This document shows, one piece after another, positions 8,667 to 17,610 of a stretch of DNA of 64,000 nucleotides. The stretch covers positions 3,534,001 through 3,598,000 of the forward strand of contig NZ_JAIWJX010000002.1 in NCBI RefSeq assembly GCF_023149135.1, written 5' to 3'. The stretch is from Fictibacillus marinisediminis. Its GTDB lineage: Bacteria > Bacillota > Bacilli > Bacillales > Fictibacillaceae. The translations under genes were made by a program, and so were the position numbers. Under the pieces are notes generated by a model. It was not told where the DNA came from. It did not search any database and saw only the letters and a program-made list of their open reading frames with translations. The stretch's first letter is position 1. Every line of letters begins with the position of its first letter.

Positions 8667-10679
8667 TTACGACTCGAGGTTAAAGTGCTTAATCTGATCC
8701 TGTAAATGGCTGCTTGCTGCATTGAGTTCGTTTGCCGATTGAGCCACACTTCCAAGTGCATGGACCTGTTCATCGGTTGAAGCGCTGACTTGTTCTGAAG
8801 CTGCTGCAGATTGTTCCGCTACAGCAGCGATATTTTGAATGGATCCCACAACTTCTTCTTTAAATGATTGAACAAATTCTACCTCTTTACGAACGCCTGA
8901 GATGGAATCTACAATTTGCAGGACCGTATTTGAGATCAACTGAAAAGCTTCGATGGTGTTCTTAACACTCTCTTTTTGCTCAACTGAGATGTTTTTGGTG
9001 TTCTCCATCTCTTTAACGACACGTTCTGTTTCCGTTTCAATCCCCTCAATGGTTTGGCGGATACGCTCAGTCGCGTTTTTGGATTGCTCTGCCAGTTTTC
9101 TGACCTCATTCGCAACAACCGCAAAGCCTTTTCCGCTTTCTCCAGCCCTGGCAGCCTCAATACTTGCGTTGAGAGCTAATAGATTCGTTTGATTGGATAT
9201 GTCGGTGATGGTTTGAACAACCTCTTCTATCTCCTGTACTTTTTCTGATAGCCCTAGAATAACGAAGCCGATTGATTCGAGCACATTACTCGTCTCTTCC
9301 GATTTTTCATCCAATAAAGTTATCTTTGAAATACCTGTTTCATTTGCTTCAAAGGCTCGATCAGATAAGCCCAGCATCTTGTCTGTCTCGCTATTGAGCT
9401 GCTGAATGTGATGAGCCAGTTCCAGTGTTCTATTATTCGTTTCTTCGGCATCCTCTGCTTGCTTCATAGCTCCTGCAGCAATTTCCGTAACGGCGGTTGC
9501 CACTTCATCACTTGTTGCAATCGTTTCTTCTGCGATTGCACTTAAATTTGAGGCTGAATCCGTAACTTGAAAGATAGACGTTTCAACAGAACTGATCAAA
9601 CCTCGTATATCACCAACCATTTTATTAAAATGCATTGTAAGCTGAGCTATCTCATCTCTCCCTTTTTCCTGCATTTTGATGGTCAAGTTCCCTTCTGCCA
9701 CCAATCCCATCTTATTTCTCATTTCACTGATAGGTTTTGCAATGCTCCTTGAAAGAAAGTAAGTAACAATTAACGAGGCAATAACCGATAACAGGGTAAT
9801 AAACAACATGATTTTACCTTGCTTGGCAGCACCAGCCATCAATACTTTTTGATCGTAAACTACTCCTATTTTCCAATGGGTCTTATCTACCGTTTGGTAA
9901 AAAAGATCAAATTTGCTGCTGTTGCTCGTAAAATGTGCCAAGCCGCCTTTGCGCTCCAGCATCTTTTTTACATACCCTGTTTTAGAAAGATTTTTCTTTG
10001 GCTGTGAGGGATGTACTAGCGCAATCCCTTTTCCATCTAATAAAATCGGGTACCCTTTATATCCCACATTCGTTTCATTGATCATCTTGCTTAAACCGGC
10101 CAAGCTTAAATCAAGGCCAACTACCCCCAGGACTTTACCGCTTCCAGGTTGAATGACACTCTTGGCAACCGTAACCACGTATTCTCCTGAACTTGCATCA
10201 ACATATGGATCGGTCCACAGAATTTCACCTGGCTGCTTCACCGCATTTTGGTACCACGGTCTTGAAGTGGGGTCAAAACCAGGTGGAAGATCAATTTTTG
10301 GTGATGTTTTAAATTGCTTTGTTGCTGCCCCTACATACAATACTGCCACATTTTTATTTAGATTTAAGAAAGATTGATAATCTTGATCCACTAAAGGCCA
10401 CTTTTGATCAAGACCTTTCTTTTCATTCTTTTCCAATGTAGTTAAATAACTGATTACCCGGCTGTCATTGCTGTATCGTTCGATCGTATCGCCATATAAC
10501 GTCAGATACATTTCAGTGGTTTTCTTCAAATGGCCTGTAACCCCTGTTGCTTGCTCTTCAATATTGGTCTGCATTTCACCGCTCGTCTGACGGTATGTAA
10601 ATAAGGACACTGTTACTAGTGAAACTGCAACAAGTATCCCAATTGATACCATAAGCTTGGTCTGTAATTTTTTAAACAT
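8667..10679 (-). CDS. Methyl-accepting chemotaxis protein with dCache sensor
   Basis: A transmembrane chemoreceptor of 670 residues. It has an N-terminal helix ([21 protein letters not shown]), a large extracytoplasmic dCache-type region (about 35-280, with [36 protein letters not shown] split around residue 150), a second helix near 290-310 and a HAMP linker ([15 protein letters not shown]). The cytoplasmic coiled-coil carries the CheA/CheW tip [20 protein letters not shown] followed by [28 protein letters not shown], the hallmark of MCPs. The ligand is unknown; dCache domains of this type often bind amino acids. A clean SigD promoter lies upstream, tying it to the motility regulon. Confidence 0.95.
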   Translation of the reverse strand: MFKKLQTKLMVSIGILVAVSLVTVSLFTYRQTSGEMQTNIEEQATGVTGHLKKTTEMYLTLYGDTIERYSNDSRVISYLTTLEKNEKKGLDQKWPLVDQDYQSFLNLNKNVAVLYVGAATKQFKTSPKIDLPPGFDPTSRPWYQNAVKQPGEILWTDPYVDASSGEYVVTVAKSVIQPGSGKVLGVVGLDLSLAGLSKMINETNVGYKGYPILLDGKGIALVHPSQPKKNLSKTGYVKKMLERKGGLAHFTSNSSKFDLFYQTVDKTHWKIGVVYDQKVLMAGAAKQGKIMLFITLLSVIASLIVTYFLSRSIAKPISEMRNKMGLVAEGNLTIKMQEKGRDEIAQLTMHFNKMVGDIRGLISSVETSIFQVTDSASNLSAIAEETIATSDEVATAVTEIAAGAMKQAEDAEETNNRTLELAHHIQQLNSETDKMLGLSDRAFEANETGISKITLLDEKSEETSNVLESIGFVILGLSEKVQEIEEVVQTITDISNQTNLLALNASIEAARAGESGKGFAVVANEVRKLAEQSKNATERIRQTIEGIETETERVVKEMENTKNISVEQKESVKNTIEAFQLISNTVLQIVDSISGVRKEVEFVQSFKEEVVGSIQNIAAVAEQSAAASEQVSASTDEQVHALGSVAQSANELNAASSHLQDQIKHFNLES

Positions 10680-10721
10680 CCTCTGATCCCCCTAAAGCTG
10701 TAGAAAGTTGTATTTTCCTTT

Positions 10722-10747
10722 TTATCGGCTTTAAAGAGGAAGTTTTA
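10722..10747 (-). promoter_or_regulatory. SigD promoter of the chemoreceptor gene
   Basis: On the minus strand TAAA, 14 bases, then GCCGATAA, which is seven of eight matches to the SigD -10 GCCGATAT. It lies about 45 bases before the start codon. Confidence 0.85.
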
Positions 10748-10790
10748 TATGAAAATTCAGAAATTTTTATAAATAAGGGTGCCAAATAAG

Positions 10791-10840
10791 GGTGCCAGGC
10801 ACCGCGTTTACACACTTGTGTAACGACGGTGCCTGGCACC
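10791..10840 (+). repeat. 50-bp hairpin repeat, copy 3
   Basis: Same arms, inner TTTACACACTTGTGTAA. It is 18 bases past the stop codon of the site-2 protease gene. A solitary GGGTGCC at 10778 looks like a remnant. Confidence 0.95.
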
Positions 10841-10858
10841 TAAAAAATTTTTTCAATA

Positions 10859-12106
10859 TTATCTCCCCAGCAGCTCGCGGTGGACTTCCATGATGGTATG
10901 CCCATAAACGGCAAAGTAGGATAACACACCAGCGAGTGCAAGATACAGGATCAGCACTATAACTTTCGTTTTCATGTTTGCGACATAATAATTCTTACGC
11001 CGTTCGACCTCTTCCTGCTGTTTATCTGCTTCCTCTCTCACAGCCGAAAGATAGGCCTCAACCACGATTTCAGGACGTCCGCCCTCCGGCTCTTCCCAAT
11101 GGGTTTCTTCCTCTGGATGCAAAGACCTCTCAGCAAGAATACGCGCTTTCTCCCGCTCTTTCATGACTTCATCTTTGTAGATAAGCAGGAACCATTTTTC
11201 CCGTTTAGCGAGCAATTCAAGCTCCGTCAGCAATGCGGCTTTTTTCAGACGTTTTTTATCATGAAAGAATGGAATATTTCTTCCTGTTGGTACCTGGCGC
11301 ATCAAACGCTGCTGCTGCACCCTTCCTTCATCGATAAAAGTATCCACGATGTATGGAAAGTTAGGAAGCTCCCGGTATTCACTCATGTCTTCCACGAGAG
11401 AATGAATCTTTTCTTCTTCTCTGCGGCAGATTTCCAGCGCCTGGCTGCTCTCCTGCAGGACATAATCCTCTCTCACTCTTCTCCACCACGTGGCGATGCC
11501 GAACAAGAAGATCAAAAAGATAATCGGATCAGGTGAAATAAACATGTATGGAATCATACAGATCAGCCCGATCAGCCATAATTTTGTGGAAAGAACACCT
11601 ACAATCCGGCCCCCGTCCAGCGGAGATACCGGAAACAGGTTGAAAAGGTTCAGCATCGCGCCTAAAAATACAACTAATCCCCAGAATGGCGATCCTTGTG
11701 TCTCGTACAAATAAACCGCCGGCAAAAAGGACAGCAAACCGAACAGCGGGCCGGCATAAGCTACAAATGCTTCATCCTTTGCGTTCTTGGGCATTTCTTT
11801 CATTCCCACGACCGCACCCATAAACGGGATAAAAATCGCCGACGAGGTAGGTATGCCCTTTCGCTTCATGGCGACCAAATGGCCCATCTCATGGACAAAA
11901 AGGAGGTACACAAGGGCAACAGCAAACTTCCATCCGTAAAAGACGGCGTAGGCACCGACCGACAGGAACATGGAAATGAGCGTTGCAAATTTTCCAAGCT
12001 TCAATAATCCAAATACCCATTTTAATTTTCCTAGAATAAATACACCAATTGCAGCCAGAACCGTCAAAATTTTAGACTGGCTCTTTTTTTCAGCTCTTTC
12101 AGCCAT
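10859..12106 (-). CDS. Site-2 protease family membrane metalloprotease (M50)
   Basis: An intramembrane zinc protease. The metal site HEMGH is at residues 72-76 and the second motif NLFPVSPLDGG at about 156-166, both inside hydrophobic helices, as required for M50 proteases. After the six-helix core comes a long charged region (about 215-385) rich in E, K and R and likely helical, then a last hydrophobic segment (VIVLILYLALAGVLSYFAVYG). That cytoplasmic arm followed by a C-terminal helix is not present in RseP or SpoIVFB and may bring substrate or partner. No substrate such as an anti-sigma factor is next to it. Start at 12106 with GGGGG upstream. Confidence 0.88.
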   Translation of the reverse strand: MAERAEKKSQSKILTVLAAIGVFILGKLKWVFGLLKLGKFATLISMFLSVGAYAVFYGWKFAVALVYLLFVHEMGHLVAMKRKGIPTSSAIFIPFMGAVVGMKEMPKNAKDEAFVAYAGPLFGLLSFLPAVYLYETQGSPFWGLVVFLGAMLNLFNLFPVSPLDGGRIVGVLSTKLWLIGLICMIPYMFISPDPIIFLIFLFGIATWWRRVREDYVLQESSQALEICRREEEKIHSLVEDMSEYRELPNFPYIVDTFIDEGRVQQQRLMRQVPTGRNIPFFHDKKRLKKAALLTELELLAKREKWFLLIYKDEVMKEREKARILAERSLHPEEETHWEEPEGGRPEIVVEAYLSAVREEADKQQEEVERRKNYYVANMKTKVIVLILYLALAGVLSYFAVYGHTIMEVHRELLGR

Positions 12107-12213
12107 TCATCATACCCCCAATAATCTCTGCGGCAAGAAGTAAGAATCTGTAATTTTATCTATTCAAACCATACCACATATACGTACCAATGGGGAAAAA
12201 GTTACAGACCCGC

Positions 12214-12244
12214 AGAAGAAAAACCGCCTAAGATCAGGCGGTTT
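12214..12244 (-). terminator. Hairpin terminator downstream of the fbp/lrg cluster
   Basis: An 8-bp stem (AAACCGCC and GGCGGTTT) with an 8-base loop, and TTTTTCTTC following on the minus strand. It lies about 100 bases past the fbp-like stop. Confidence 0.7.
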
Positions 12245-12276
12245 AATTGACTCTCCATCTTCTCTTTTTCAGCACG

Positions 12277-12328
12277 TGGTGCCAGGCACCGCTTTTACAT
12301 ACTTGTGTAACGGCGGTGCCTGGCACCA
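12277..12328 (+). repeat. 50-bp hairpin repeat, copy 4
   Basis: Same arms with inner TTTACATACTTGTGTAA, starting 10 bases past the stop of the fbp-like gene. Confidence 0.95.
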
Positions 12329-12338
12329 CCACCACGCT

Positions 12339-12482
12339 CTACTGATACAGTGCCTTTAGTTTCAGCGTCTGGTATTCTTTCAATAGTTCCTCTACGCTCA
12401 GTTCGTGCAGATGGCCGTTCTCTGATTTATAGTAGCCTGCATCAATCAGCTTGCTGATCAAGACTTGCTTTTTCTGTTCCAT
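12339..12482 (-). CDS. Small Fur-regulated basic protein (Fbp) family member
   Basis: A 47-residue protein starting MEQKKQVLISKLIDAGYYKS. The pattern ISKLIDAGYYKSxxGHLHELSVEELLKEYQ resembles the Fbp family, small partners of the FsrA iron-sparing RNA in B. subtilis. The start at 12482 has an excellent GGAGGG site; the longer open frame up to 12605 overlaps the neighbouring LrgB-type gene and is not real. A TGATAAT half of a Fur box occurs 30 bases upstream, but its other half is poor and lies in the neighbour's coding sequence, so Fur control is not shown. Confidence 0.7.
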   Translation of the reverse strand: MEQKKQVLISKLIDAGYYKSENGHLHELSVEELLKEYQTLKLKALYQ

Positions 12483-12499
12483 ACTGATGATACCCTCCT

Positions 12500-13201
12500 T
12501 TATAGATACGCAATTATTATCATGCCCGCTGGAATGAAAACAGAAACAAGAACGGCTGTGGTTGTCATGCCTACGCTTCCCATTACACCTTCTTCTTCTC
12601 CCCATTGAAACGACCGGTTGGCTCCGAGCGCCTGTGCGGAAACACCCATTGCCAGTCCCCGTGCCGTTTTACTTTTAATGTTGCATCGGTCCAGCACGCG
12701 GGGGCCGACGATCAGCGAAAATAAGGCTGAGAACAATACAAAAAGAATAGTTAAGGATGCTGTTCCTCCAAGAGAATTCGAGACAGACAAAGCTACAGGC
12801 AAGGTTGCCGCTTTTGGAAGCAAGGATGCGACCACGTTTCCTTTAAATCCGAGCAGGACAGCAAACGCACATGCAGAGACAACTCCTGCCAGCCCGCCGC
12901 TGACAATTCCTACCGTAATTTTCTTTATATTTTTCTTAATAAGCGGATATTGTTTATAAACAGGAATAGCAAGCGATACAATCGCCGTCTGAAGAAGAAT
13001 GGAAAAGATGCAGCTTCCTTTTTCATACGTTTTTACATCCATATGAAGAAAAGGCAGCAGAAGAAACAGCAGCAGCGTAACCGTATATAACGGATTCAGC
13101 CAGACGTTATGATTGGACTTGCGATAGACCTTCAACCCGAACAAATACGCAAGGCTCGTTGTGACAATACTCATCATGGCATTCCCAAACATCATGCTCA
13201 T
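12500..13201 (-). CDS. LrgB/CidB family membrane protein
   Basis: A 233-residue membrane protein of the LrgB family with the signature stretch SVTTPVA-like variant (VASLLPKAATLPVALSVSNSLGG) and many hydrophobic helices. LrgB/CidB proteins work with small LrgA/CidA partners in control of murein hydrolase activity or, as shown for B. subtilis PftAB, in pyruvate uptake. It overlaps the upstream cidA-like gene by four bases (ATGA), so the two are translationally coupled. No LytST-type regulator is adjacent. Confidence 0.88.
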   Translation of the reverse strand: MSMMFGNAMMSIVTTSLAYLFGLKVYRKSNHNVWLNPLYTVTLLLFLLLPFLHMDVKTYEKGSCIFSILLQTAIVSLAIPVYKQYPLIKKNIKKITVGIVSGGLAGVVSACAFAVLLGFKGNVVASLLPKAATLPVALSVSNSLGGTASLTILFVLFSALFSLIVGPRVLDRCNIKSKTARGLAMGVSAQALGANRSFQWGEEEGVMGSVGMTTTAVLVSVFIPAGMIIIAYL

Positions 13202-13560
13202 CGATTTCTCCTCCTCTTTCGCTTTTCGTAGTATTCAACAGAAAATCCTGTACCCAGTAAAATACATAAACTGCTCAATGAAAGAACGAGCAGCACCTTC
13301 CATATCTGAACATGAACGGTTCCCCAGTTCAGCAGGAGTCCCACCACAGGCGGAATAAACAAAAGCGTCATGTGCCGGAGATGATAGTTTGCCGCTCCTT
13401 CCACCCATTCCAGCTTCACGATTCCCATCAACAGGCCAAGCAACAGCAAAAACATTCCAATGATACTTCCGGACAGCGGCAAATGAAAAAATGATGCAGC
13501 TGCGTTTCCGGCTCCTAAGGCCATAAGGATGATCCCAAACTGCCATAGCAATGTTTTCAA
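13198..13560 (-). CDS. CidA/LrgA family holin-like membrane protein
   Basis: A 120-residue protein with four hydrophobic segments. The pattern GNAAASFFHLPLSGSIIGMFLLLLGLL and the later LLFIPPVVGLL match the CidA/LrgA family. It is first in a two-gene operon with the LrgB-like protein (four-base overlap). The positively charged tail EKRKRRRNR is cytoplasmic by the positive-inside rule. A GGGGG-rich binding site precedes the start. Confidence 0.88.
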   Translation of the reverse strand: MKTLLWQFGIILMALGAGNAAASFFHLPLSGSIIGMFLLLLGLLMGIVKLEWVEGAANYHLRHMTLLFIPPVVGLLLNWGTVHVQIWKVLLVLSLSSLCILLGTGFSVEYYEKRKRRRNR

Positions 13561-13634
13561 AATGATCTCCCCCCTCTGTTACCCGGAACGGTTAAGGCTA
13601 TTATAAAAAAGAAAAATACAGAAATCTCCCATTC

Positions 13635-13651
13635 TGTCAGATTACCTTACG
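13635..13651. promoter_or_regulatory. Upstream TnrA/GlnR-type box (one mismatch)
   Basis: TGTCAGATTACCTTACG matches the TnrA consensus TGTNAN7TNACA except for the final base. Its centre lies 43 bases upstream of a second, perfect box. Confidence 0.6.
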
Positions 13652-13677
13652 CACTTTTTTCGAAGAGCAAAAACTCA

Positions 13678-13694
13678 TGTGAGAAAATCTGACA
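13678..13694. promoter_or_regulatory. TnrA box at the tnrA promoter (perfect)
   Basis: TGTGAGAAAATCTGACA is an exact match to TGTNAN7TNACA. Its centre is about 50 bases before the predicted transcription start, the distance at which TnrA activates in B. subtilis. It implies autoregulation. Confidence 0.85.
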
Positions 13695-13700
13695 TACTTC

Positions 13701-13729
13701 TTTTCAATAAGGTAAGAAAACATTATAGT
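13701..13729 (+). promoter_or_regulatory. SigA promoter of tnrA
   Basis: TTTTCA (four of six to -35), 17 bases, then TATAGT. The weak -35 fits a promoter that needs activation from the TnrA box just upstream. Confidence 0.65.
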
Positions 13730-13773
13730 AATGGAAAGAACTTCGTGCCACCACTGATAAAGGAGTGATGTGG

Positions 13774-14103
13774 GTGTCTAATGAGAGTTCATCATATAAA
13801 GAGAAAAAAGTGATTTCCATCGGCACGGTTAAAGACTTAACGGGGTTATCGGTCAGGCAGATCCGGTATTATGAAGAGCGGAATTTAATCTTTCCTGCCC
13901 GTACGGAAAAAGGCACACGCAAGTATTCCTTTTCAGATGTGGAGATGCTGATGAGCATAGCAGACAAGAGAGAAGACGGGGTTCAGACACATGAAATCAG
14001 GAAGGAGCTGAAAAAGGCAGAGGAACGAACGAGAAAAGAACAGTTGCGGGATACGATGATCAGGGGGCAGTTGAACGCGCATTTTAATATGATAAAAAGA
14101 TAG
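13774..14103 (+). CDS. tnrA: Global nitrogen regulator TnrA (MerR family)
   Basis: TnrA activates and represses nitrogen genes under nitrogen limitation and is held inactive by feedback-inhibited glutamine synthetase. The N-terminal winged helix reads [28 protein letters not shown], then [26 protein letters not shown]. The C-terminus has the glutamine-synthetase contact GQLNAHF. The start is GTG at 13774 (109 aa): AAGGAG lies eight bases before it, and it gives the same N-terminal length as B. subtilis TnrA as I recall it. Two upstream codons in frame overlap the binding site. The short C-terminal tail separates it from GlnR. Tandem TnrA boxes upstream indicate autocontrol. Confidence 0.93.
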   Translation: MSNESSSYKEKKVISIGTVKDLTGLSVRQIRYYEERNLIFPARTEKGTRKYSFSDVEMLMSIADKREDGVQTHEIRKELKKAEERTRKEQLRDTMIRGQLNAHFNMIKR

Positions 14104-14108
14104 AAAAG

Positions 14109-14154
14109 AAGCCAGTTTCTGCAGGTTATGCCTGAAAGAGCTGGTTTTTATTTT
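14109..14154 (+). terminator. Terminator of tnrA
   Basis: A long interrupted stem (GCCAG-TTTC-CAGG with CCTG-AAA-CTGG) followed by TTTTTATTTT. Confidence 0.8.
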
Positions 14155-14231
14155 GGACAGCGTTTATTCCGCTGATTTTCAGGGAAATTTTACTATATCT
14201 ACACTTTACCAAAATTAAGGAGGTGCCTTCA

Positions 14232-15827
14232 GTGGCGGCAGATCAAAGCAATGGTAAATTTAAACGAAGACTAAGCACATTGGACTTAACGTTTCTCGGA
14301 CTCGGTTCCATTATCGGATCAGGATGGCTGTATGCAGCGGCCACCGGTGCTCAATACGCAGGACCCTATGCCTGGATTTCCTGGCTCATCGGGGCTGTCA
14401 TCATCATGTTCATCGGACTTGTTTATGCAGAACTTGGCGCGGCTATCCCCGTTGCAGGCGGCTTTGTCCGCTATCCGGATTTCACTCACGGATCCATCGT
14501 CGGTTTTCTGATCGGATTCATCTCCATGCTGGCCTATTCAGCGGTCATCAGTATTGAATCGCAAGCGGTCAGGGGGTACCTGGAATACTGGTTTGACGCC
14601 CTCGGCCATAAAGACGGAACGCCTACTTTCGCAGGTTTTGCCGTTCAGATTGGTCTCATTCTTCTGTTCTTTTTCCTTAATTACTGGAGCGTCGCATTAT
14701 TCGGCAAGATCAATACGTTTCTTACTGTCTTTAAATTCGTCGTTCCTTCCATCATTATCATCGTTCTGTTCATGCACTTTGATGCCTCAAACTTCGCTGT
14801 GAGCGGTGCACAGCCTGGCGGAGCTAAAGGGATATTCGCTGCCGTTACAGGAGCCGGTATCGTGTTTGCTTTTAACGGTTTTCGCCAGCCGATCGAATTT
14901 GCCGGTGAAGCGAAGCGTCCGGAGAAAAGCATTCCGTTTGCCATCATCTACGCCGTACTGATCGGCCTTCTTGTTTACATGCTGCTGCAGATTGCTTACA
15001 TAGGAGCCGTACCGTCAAATATGCTGGATAAGGGCTGGAGCGGCCTTCACTTCGACTCTCCATGGGCTGACTTGGCTTCTGCACTCGGGATCGTATGGCT
15101 TGCCAACCTGGTGCTCGTCGATGCGGTCATTTCGCCTTCCGCTACCGGGAATATCTATTTCTCAGCAACAGCCCGCTCTCTCTTCGCCTGGGCAAAGAAT
15201 GGTTATTTCTTTAAAATCTTTCAGAAGATTGATAAAAAAAGCGGGTTGCCGCGTGCGGCCCTTTGGCTCACACTTGCGCTGGCCATCATCTGGATGCTTC
15301 CCTACCGTTTCCAGGCATGGGCAGACTTGGTCGATGCCAGCACCTCGCTGAAAGCGCTAACCTTTGTCGTCGGGCCAGTATCCTTAATGTCCCTTCGCCA
15401 TAAAGTGCCGGAACTCAAGCGTCCATTCTTGCTCAAAGCGGCCAACATCGTCACTCCGCTCGCTTTTGTCGGGGCAACACTGGTGATCTATTGGAGCAAA
15501 TGGAAGGTTGTCTCGTTCATCATTCCGATCATTATTTTATCACTTATTCTATATTTCATTTTTGCGTACCGTGAAGCATCATATTCAAAAGAAAGGGTCA
15601 GGCTTCATTTGAAATCCGGATGCTGGCTCATCATCTATTATTTATTCCTGCTTGCCATGTCATTTGTCGGCAGCTATGGTCCGGGAACGAGAGCAGACCA
15701 TCTCATCCACGCACCTTGGGACACGTTGGTGACCGGCGTACTTTCACTCATATTCTATTATTGGGGCGTTCATTCAGCCCTCGACGACCCAGAGATCAAA
15801 ATGGATGATGTGGAGAGCACCCATTGA
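14232..15827 (+). CDS. APC family amino acid permease, YveA (aspartate symporter)-like
   Basis: A 531-residue transporter with about 13-14 helices. The first helix has LGLGSIIGSGWLYAAATGAQYAGP, and later FAFNGFRQPIEFAGEAKRPEKSIPFAI, the helix 6 and loop signature of this branch. Stretches such as LVYAELGAAIPVAGGFVRYP and VISPSATGNIYFSATAR resemble the B. subtilis YveA aspartate-proton symporter group, so an acidic amino acid is a reasonable guess, not proof. The start is GTG at 14232, eight bases after AAGGAGG. It follows tnrA but after a terminator, and I see no TnrA box at its own promoter. Confidence 0.8.
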   Translation: MAADQSNGKFKRRLSTLDLTFLGLGSIIGSGWLYAAATGAQYAGPYAWISWLIGAVIIMFIGLVYAELGAAIPVAGGFVRYPDFTHGSIVGFLIGFISMLAYSAVISIESQAVRGYLEYWFDALGHKDGTPTFAGFAVQIGLILLFFFLNYWSVALFGKINTFLTVFKFVVPSIIIIVLFMHFDASNFAVSGAQPGGAKGIFAAVTGAGIVFAFNGFRQPIEFAGEAKRPEKSIPFAIIYAVLIGLLVYMLLQIAYIGAVPSNMLDKGWSGLHFDSPWADLASALGIVWLANLVLVDAVISPSATGNIYFSATARSLFAWAKNGYFFKIFQKIDKKSGLPRAALWLTLALAIIWMLPYRFQAWADLVDASTSLKALTFVVGPVSLMSLRHKVPELKRPFLLKAANIVTPLAFVGATLVIYWSKWKVVSFIIPIIILSLILYFIFAYREASYSKERVRLHLKSGCWLIIYYLFLLAMSFVGSYGPGTRADHLIHAPWDTLVTGVLSLIFYYWGVHSALDDPEIKMDDVESTH

Positions 15828-15832
15828 TCGTT

Positions 15833-15864
15833 AACCCCTGTCAGTTAAGCGGCAGGGGTTTTTA
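15833..15864 (+). terminator. Terminator of the YveA-like permease
   Basis: Stem CCCCTG / CAGGGG followed by TTTTTAAA just behind the stop codon. Confidence 0.8.
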
Positions 15865-15942
15865 AATTACGAGACTGTTATTCTATGATTCAAGCAAAAG
15901 AGTGCGGGGAACAGTAAGTAAGTGATTTAATTCCTTGACAGT

Positions 15943-15971
15943 TTTCCAGAATTGCAGCGAAAGTTATAATA
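15943..15971 (+). promoter_or_regulatory. Probable SigA promoter of dhaKLM
   Basis: TTTCCA (four of six), 17 bases, then a perfect TATAAT. A TTGACA at 15935 is too far (25 bases) to act with this -10. Confidence 0.5.
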
Positions 15972-16013
15972 ACGGGTTCTTATCCGTACTCGATTTCAAG
16001 CAGATAAGGAGAG

Positions 16014-17006
16014 ATGAAGTTGGACAAACTCATGCAGGATCCCAATCAATTCGTATCAGACATCGTTGACGGACTCGTACGCTCCCACCCCGATCAATAC
16101 GAAAAAGTGGAAAGCGTAAATGTGATTAAAAGAAAAGGCGGTACACCTTCAGGACACGTTGGTCTCGTTTCCGGAGGAGGAAGCGGACACGAACCTGCCC
16201 ATGCAGGCTATGTCGGTGATGGCATGCTTAGTGCGGCAGTATGCGGAGAAATCTTCACCTCCCCAACGCCAGACATGGTGCTCGAAGGAATCAAGGCGGC
16301 AGACGGTGGTTCTGGTGTCCTTCTCATTGTAAAAAACTATTCAGGTGATGTGATGAACTTTGATATGGCTAGGGAATTGGCAGAACTCGAAGGCATCCAG
16401 ACAGAAACGGTAATCGTCAACGACGACATCGCCATAAAGAACCATGATGACCGGCGCGGTGTTGCAGGTACGGTGTTCGTTCATAAAATTGCCGGTGCCG
16501 CAGCCGCTGCAGGAAAACCATTAAAAGAGGTAAAAGAGATCGCCGAAAAGGCGATTCGCCAAGTGCGGTCCATCGGAATGGCCCTCTCCCCTTGCTATAT
16601 GCCGGAAAGCGGAAAACCGGGGTTTGAACTGCACGAAGATGAAATGGAGATCGGCATTGGTATCCATGGAGAGAAAGGCATCGAGCGGAAACCCATTTCT
16701 TCGATAAAAGAGATTGTCGCTCAGCTGCTGGATAAGCTGACTTCAGAGGTAACAGACAAACGAATCGCTGTCATGGTGAACGGAATGGGCGGCACCCCTG
16801 TGTCCGAGCTTTATCTAACCTATAAATATGTGAGTGAACAATTGGAACAGCAAGAGTATAAAATTGAACGCAGCTATACAGGAAATTATATGACAGCTCT
16901 AGAGATGCACGGATTTTCCATTACACTGCTTGCCGTAGATGATGAATTACTGGGGTACTTGGATGCCCCGTCCAATACAATCGGATTTCCAGTGAGAGGT
17001 GAATAA
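16014..17006 (+). CDS. dhaK: PTS-dependent dihydroxyacetone kinase, substrate subunit DhaK
   Basis: DhaK binds dihydroxyacetone covalently and presents it to DhaL-ADP, which is recharged from the PTS through DhaM. The protein shows the substrate loop GGGSGHEPAHAGYVGDGML (residues 54-72) and the hemiaminal histidine in IGIGIHGEKG (His218 counted from the ATG). At 330 residues it is of normal length. The ATG at 16014 is very close to the AAGGAG site; the TTG two codons on (16020) has better spacing and may be the true start. It is the first gene of dhaKLM, ending one base before dhaL. No dhaR or dhaS activator is adjacent. Confidence 0.95.
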   Translation: MKLDKLMQDPNQFVSDIVDGLVRSHPDQYEKVESVNVIKRKGGTPSGHVGLVSGGGSGHEPAHAGYVGDGMLSAAVCGEIFTSPTPDMVLEGIKAADGGSGVLLIVKNYSGDVMNFDMARELAELEGIQTETVIVNDDIAIKNHDDRRGVAGTVFVHKIAGAAAAAGKPLKEVKEIAEKAIRQVRSIGMALSPCYMPESGKPGFELHEDEMEIGIGIHGEKGIERKPISSIKEIVAQLLDKLTSEVTDKRIAVMVNGMGGTPVSELYLTYKYVSEQLEQQEYKIERSYTGNYMTALEMHGFSITLLAVDDELLGYLDAPSNTIGFPVRGE

Positions 17007-17007
17007 A

Positions 17008-17610
17008 ATGAAATTAACTGCAGAAGGATTGCAAAAAGCGCTGCTTCAAACCGCAGATCAGATCGAACAGCAAAAAGACGAACTCACAGACCTGGACCGC
17101 GAAATTGGGGACGGCGACCACGGCATCAACATGTCACGCGGGTTTCAGGCGGTAAAAAAAGAACTGCAGAACAAGGAGTCTTTTGAAGACCTCGGTGAGC
17201 TTTCCAAGCTTGTCGGGATGACCCTGATCAAAACGGTCGGCGGCGCATCCGGCCCCCTCTTCGGCACCGTTTTTGTAAAATTCGCAGCCAAGTGGAACGG
17301 CAAAGATGCTGTGGAAGGCGATGAGTTGTACAACGGATTTAAGGAAGCCGTTGACGGCATTGCCGCCCGCGGAAAATCTCAAGCCGGCCAAAAGACGATG
17401 CTGGACGTATGGGTGCCGTTTACCGAAGCTCTTAAGAGTGATGAACCCCTTGAGACAGTGATTGAAAAAGCATTGGGGGATACGAAGGAATTGAAGGCAA
17501 CAAAAGGACGAGCTTCCTACTTCGGCGACGCCTCCAAGGGTGTTCAGGATCCCGGTGCCCTGTCTAGTTCCTTTCTGCTTCGCCAGTTCGCGGAGGTGCT
17601 GAATGGTTAA
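17008..17610 (+). CDS. dhaL: PTS-dependent dihydroxyacetone kinase, ADP-binding subunit DhaL
   Basis: DhaL holds ADP/ATP as a cofactor and passes the phosphate to dihydroxyacetone on DhaK. The Mg-ADP ligands are in LDREIGDGDHGIN, giving D30, D35 and D37, and the nucleotide cap is GGASGPLFG. The end GVQDPGALSSSFLL is typical. The ATG at 17008 (200 aa) has AGAGGTG in front; a GTG three codons earlier overlaps the dhaK end. Its own 3' end overlaps dhaM by eight bases, so production of the two is coupled. Confidence 0.95.
   Translation: MKLTAEGLQKALLQTADQIEQQKDELTDLDREIGDGDHGINMSRGFQAVKKELQNKESFEDLGELSKLVGMTLIKTVGGASGPLFGTVFVKFAAKWNGKDAVEGDELYNGFKEAVDGIAARGKSQAGQKTMLDVWVPFTEALKSDEPLETVIEKALGDTKELKATKGRASYFGDASKGVQDPGALSSSFLLRQFAEVLNG

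Noticed and set aside
12490..12525. Fur box in front of the Fbp-like gene
   Set aside because: Only the first half TGATAAT A ATT fits the consensus, and it is coding sequence of the LrgB-type gene.
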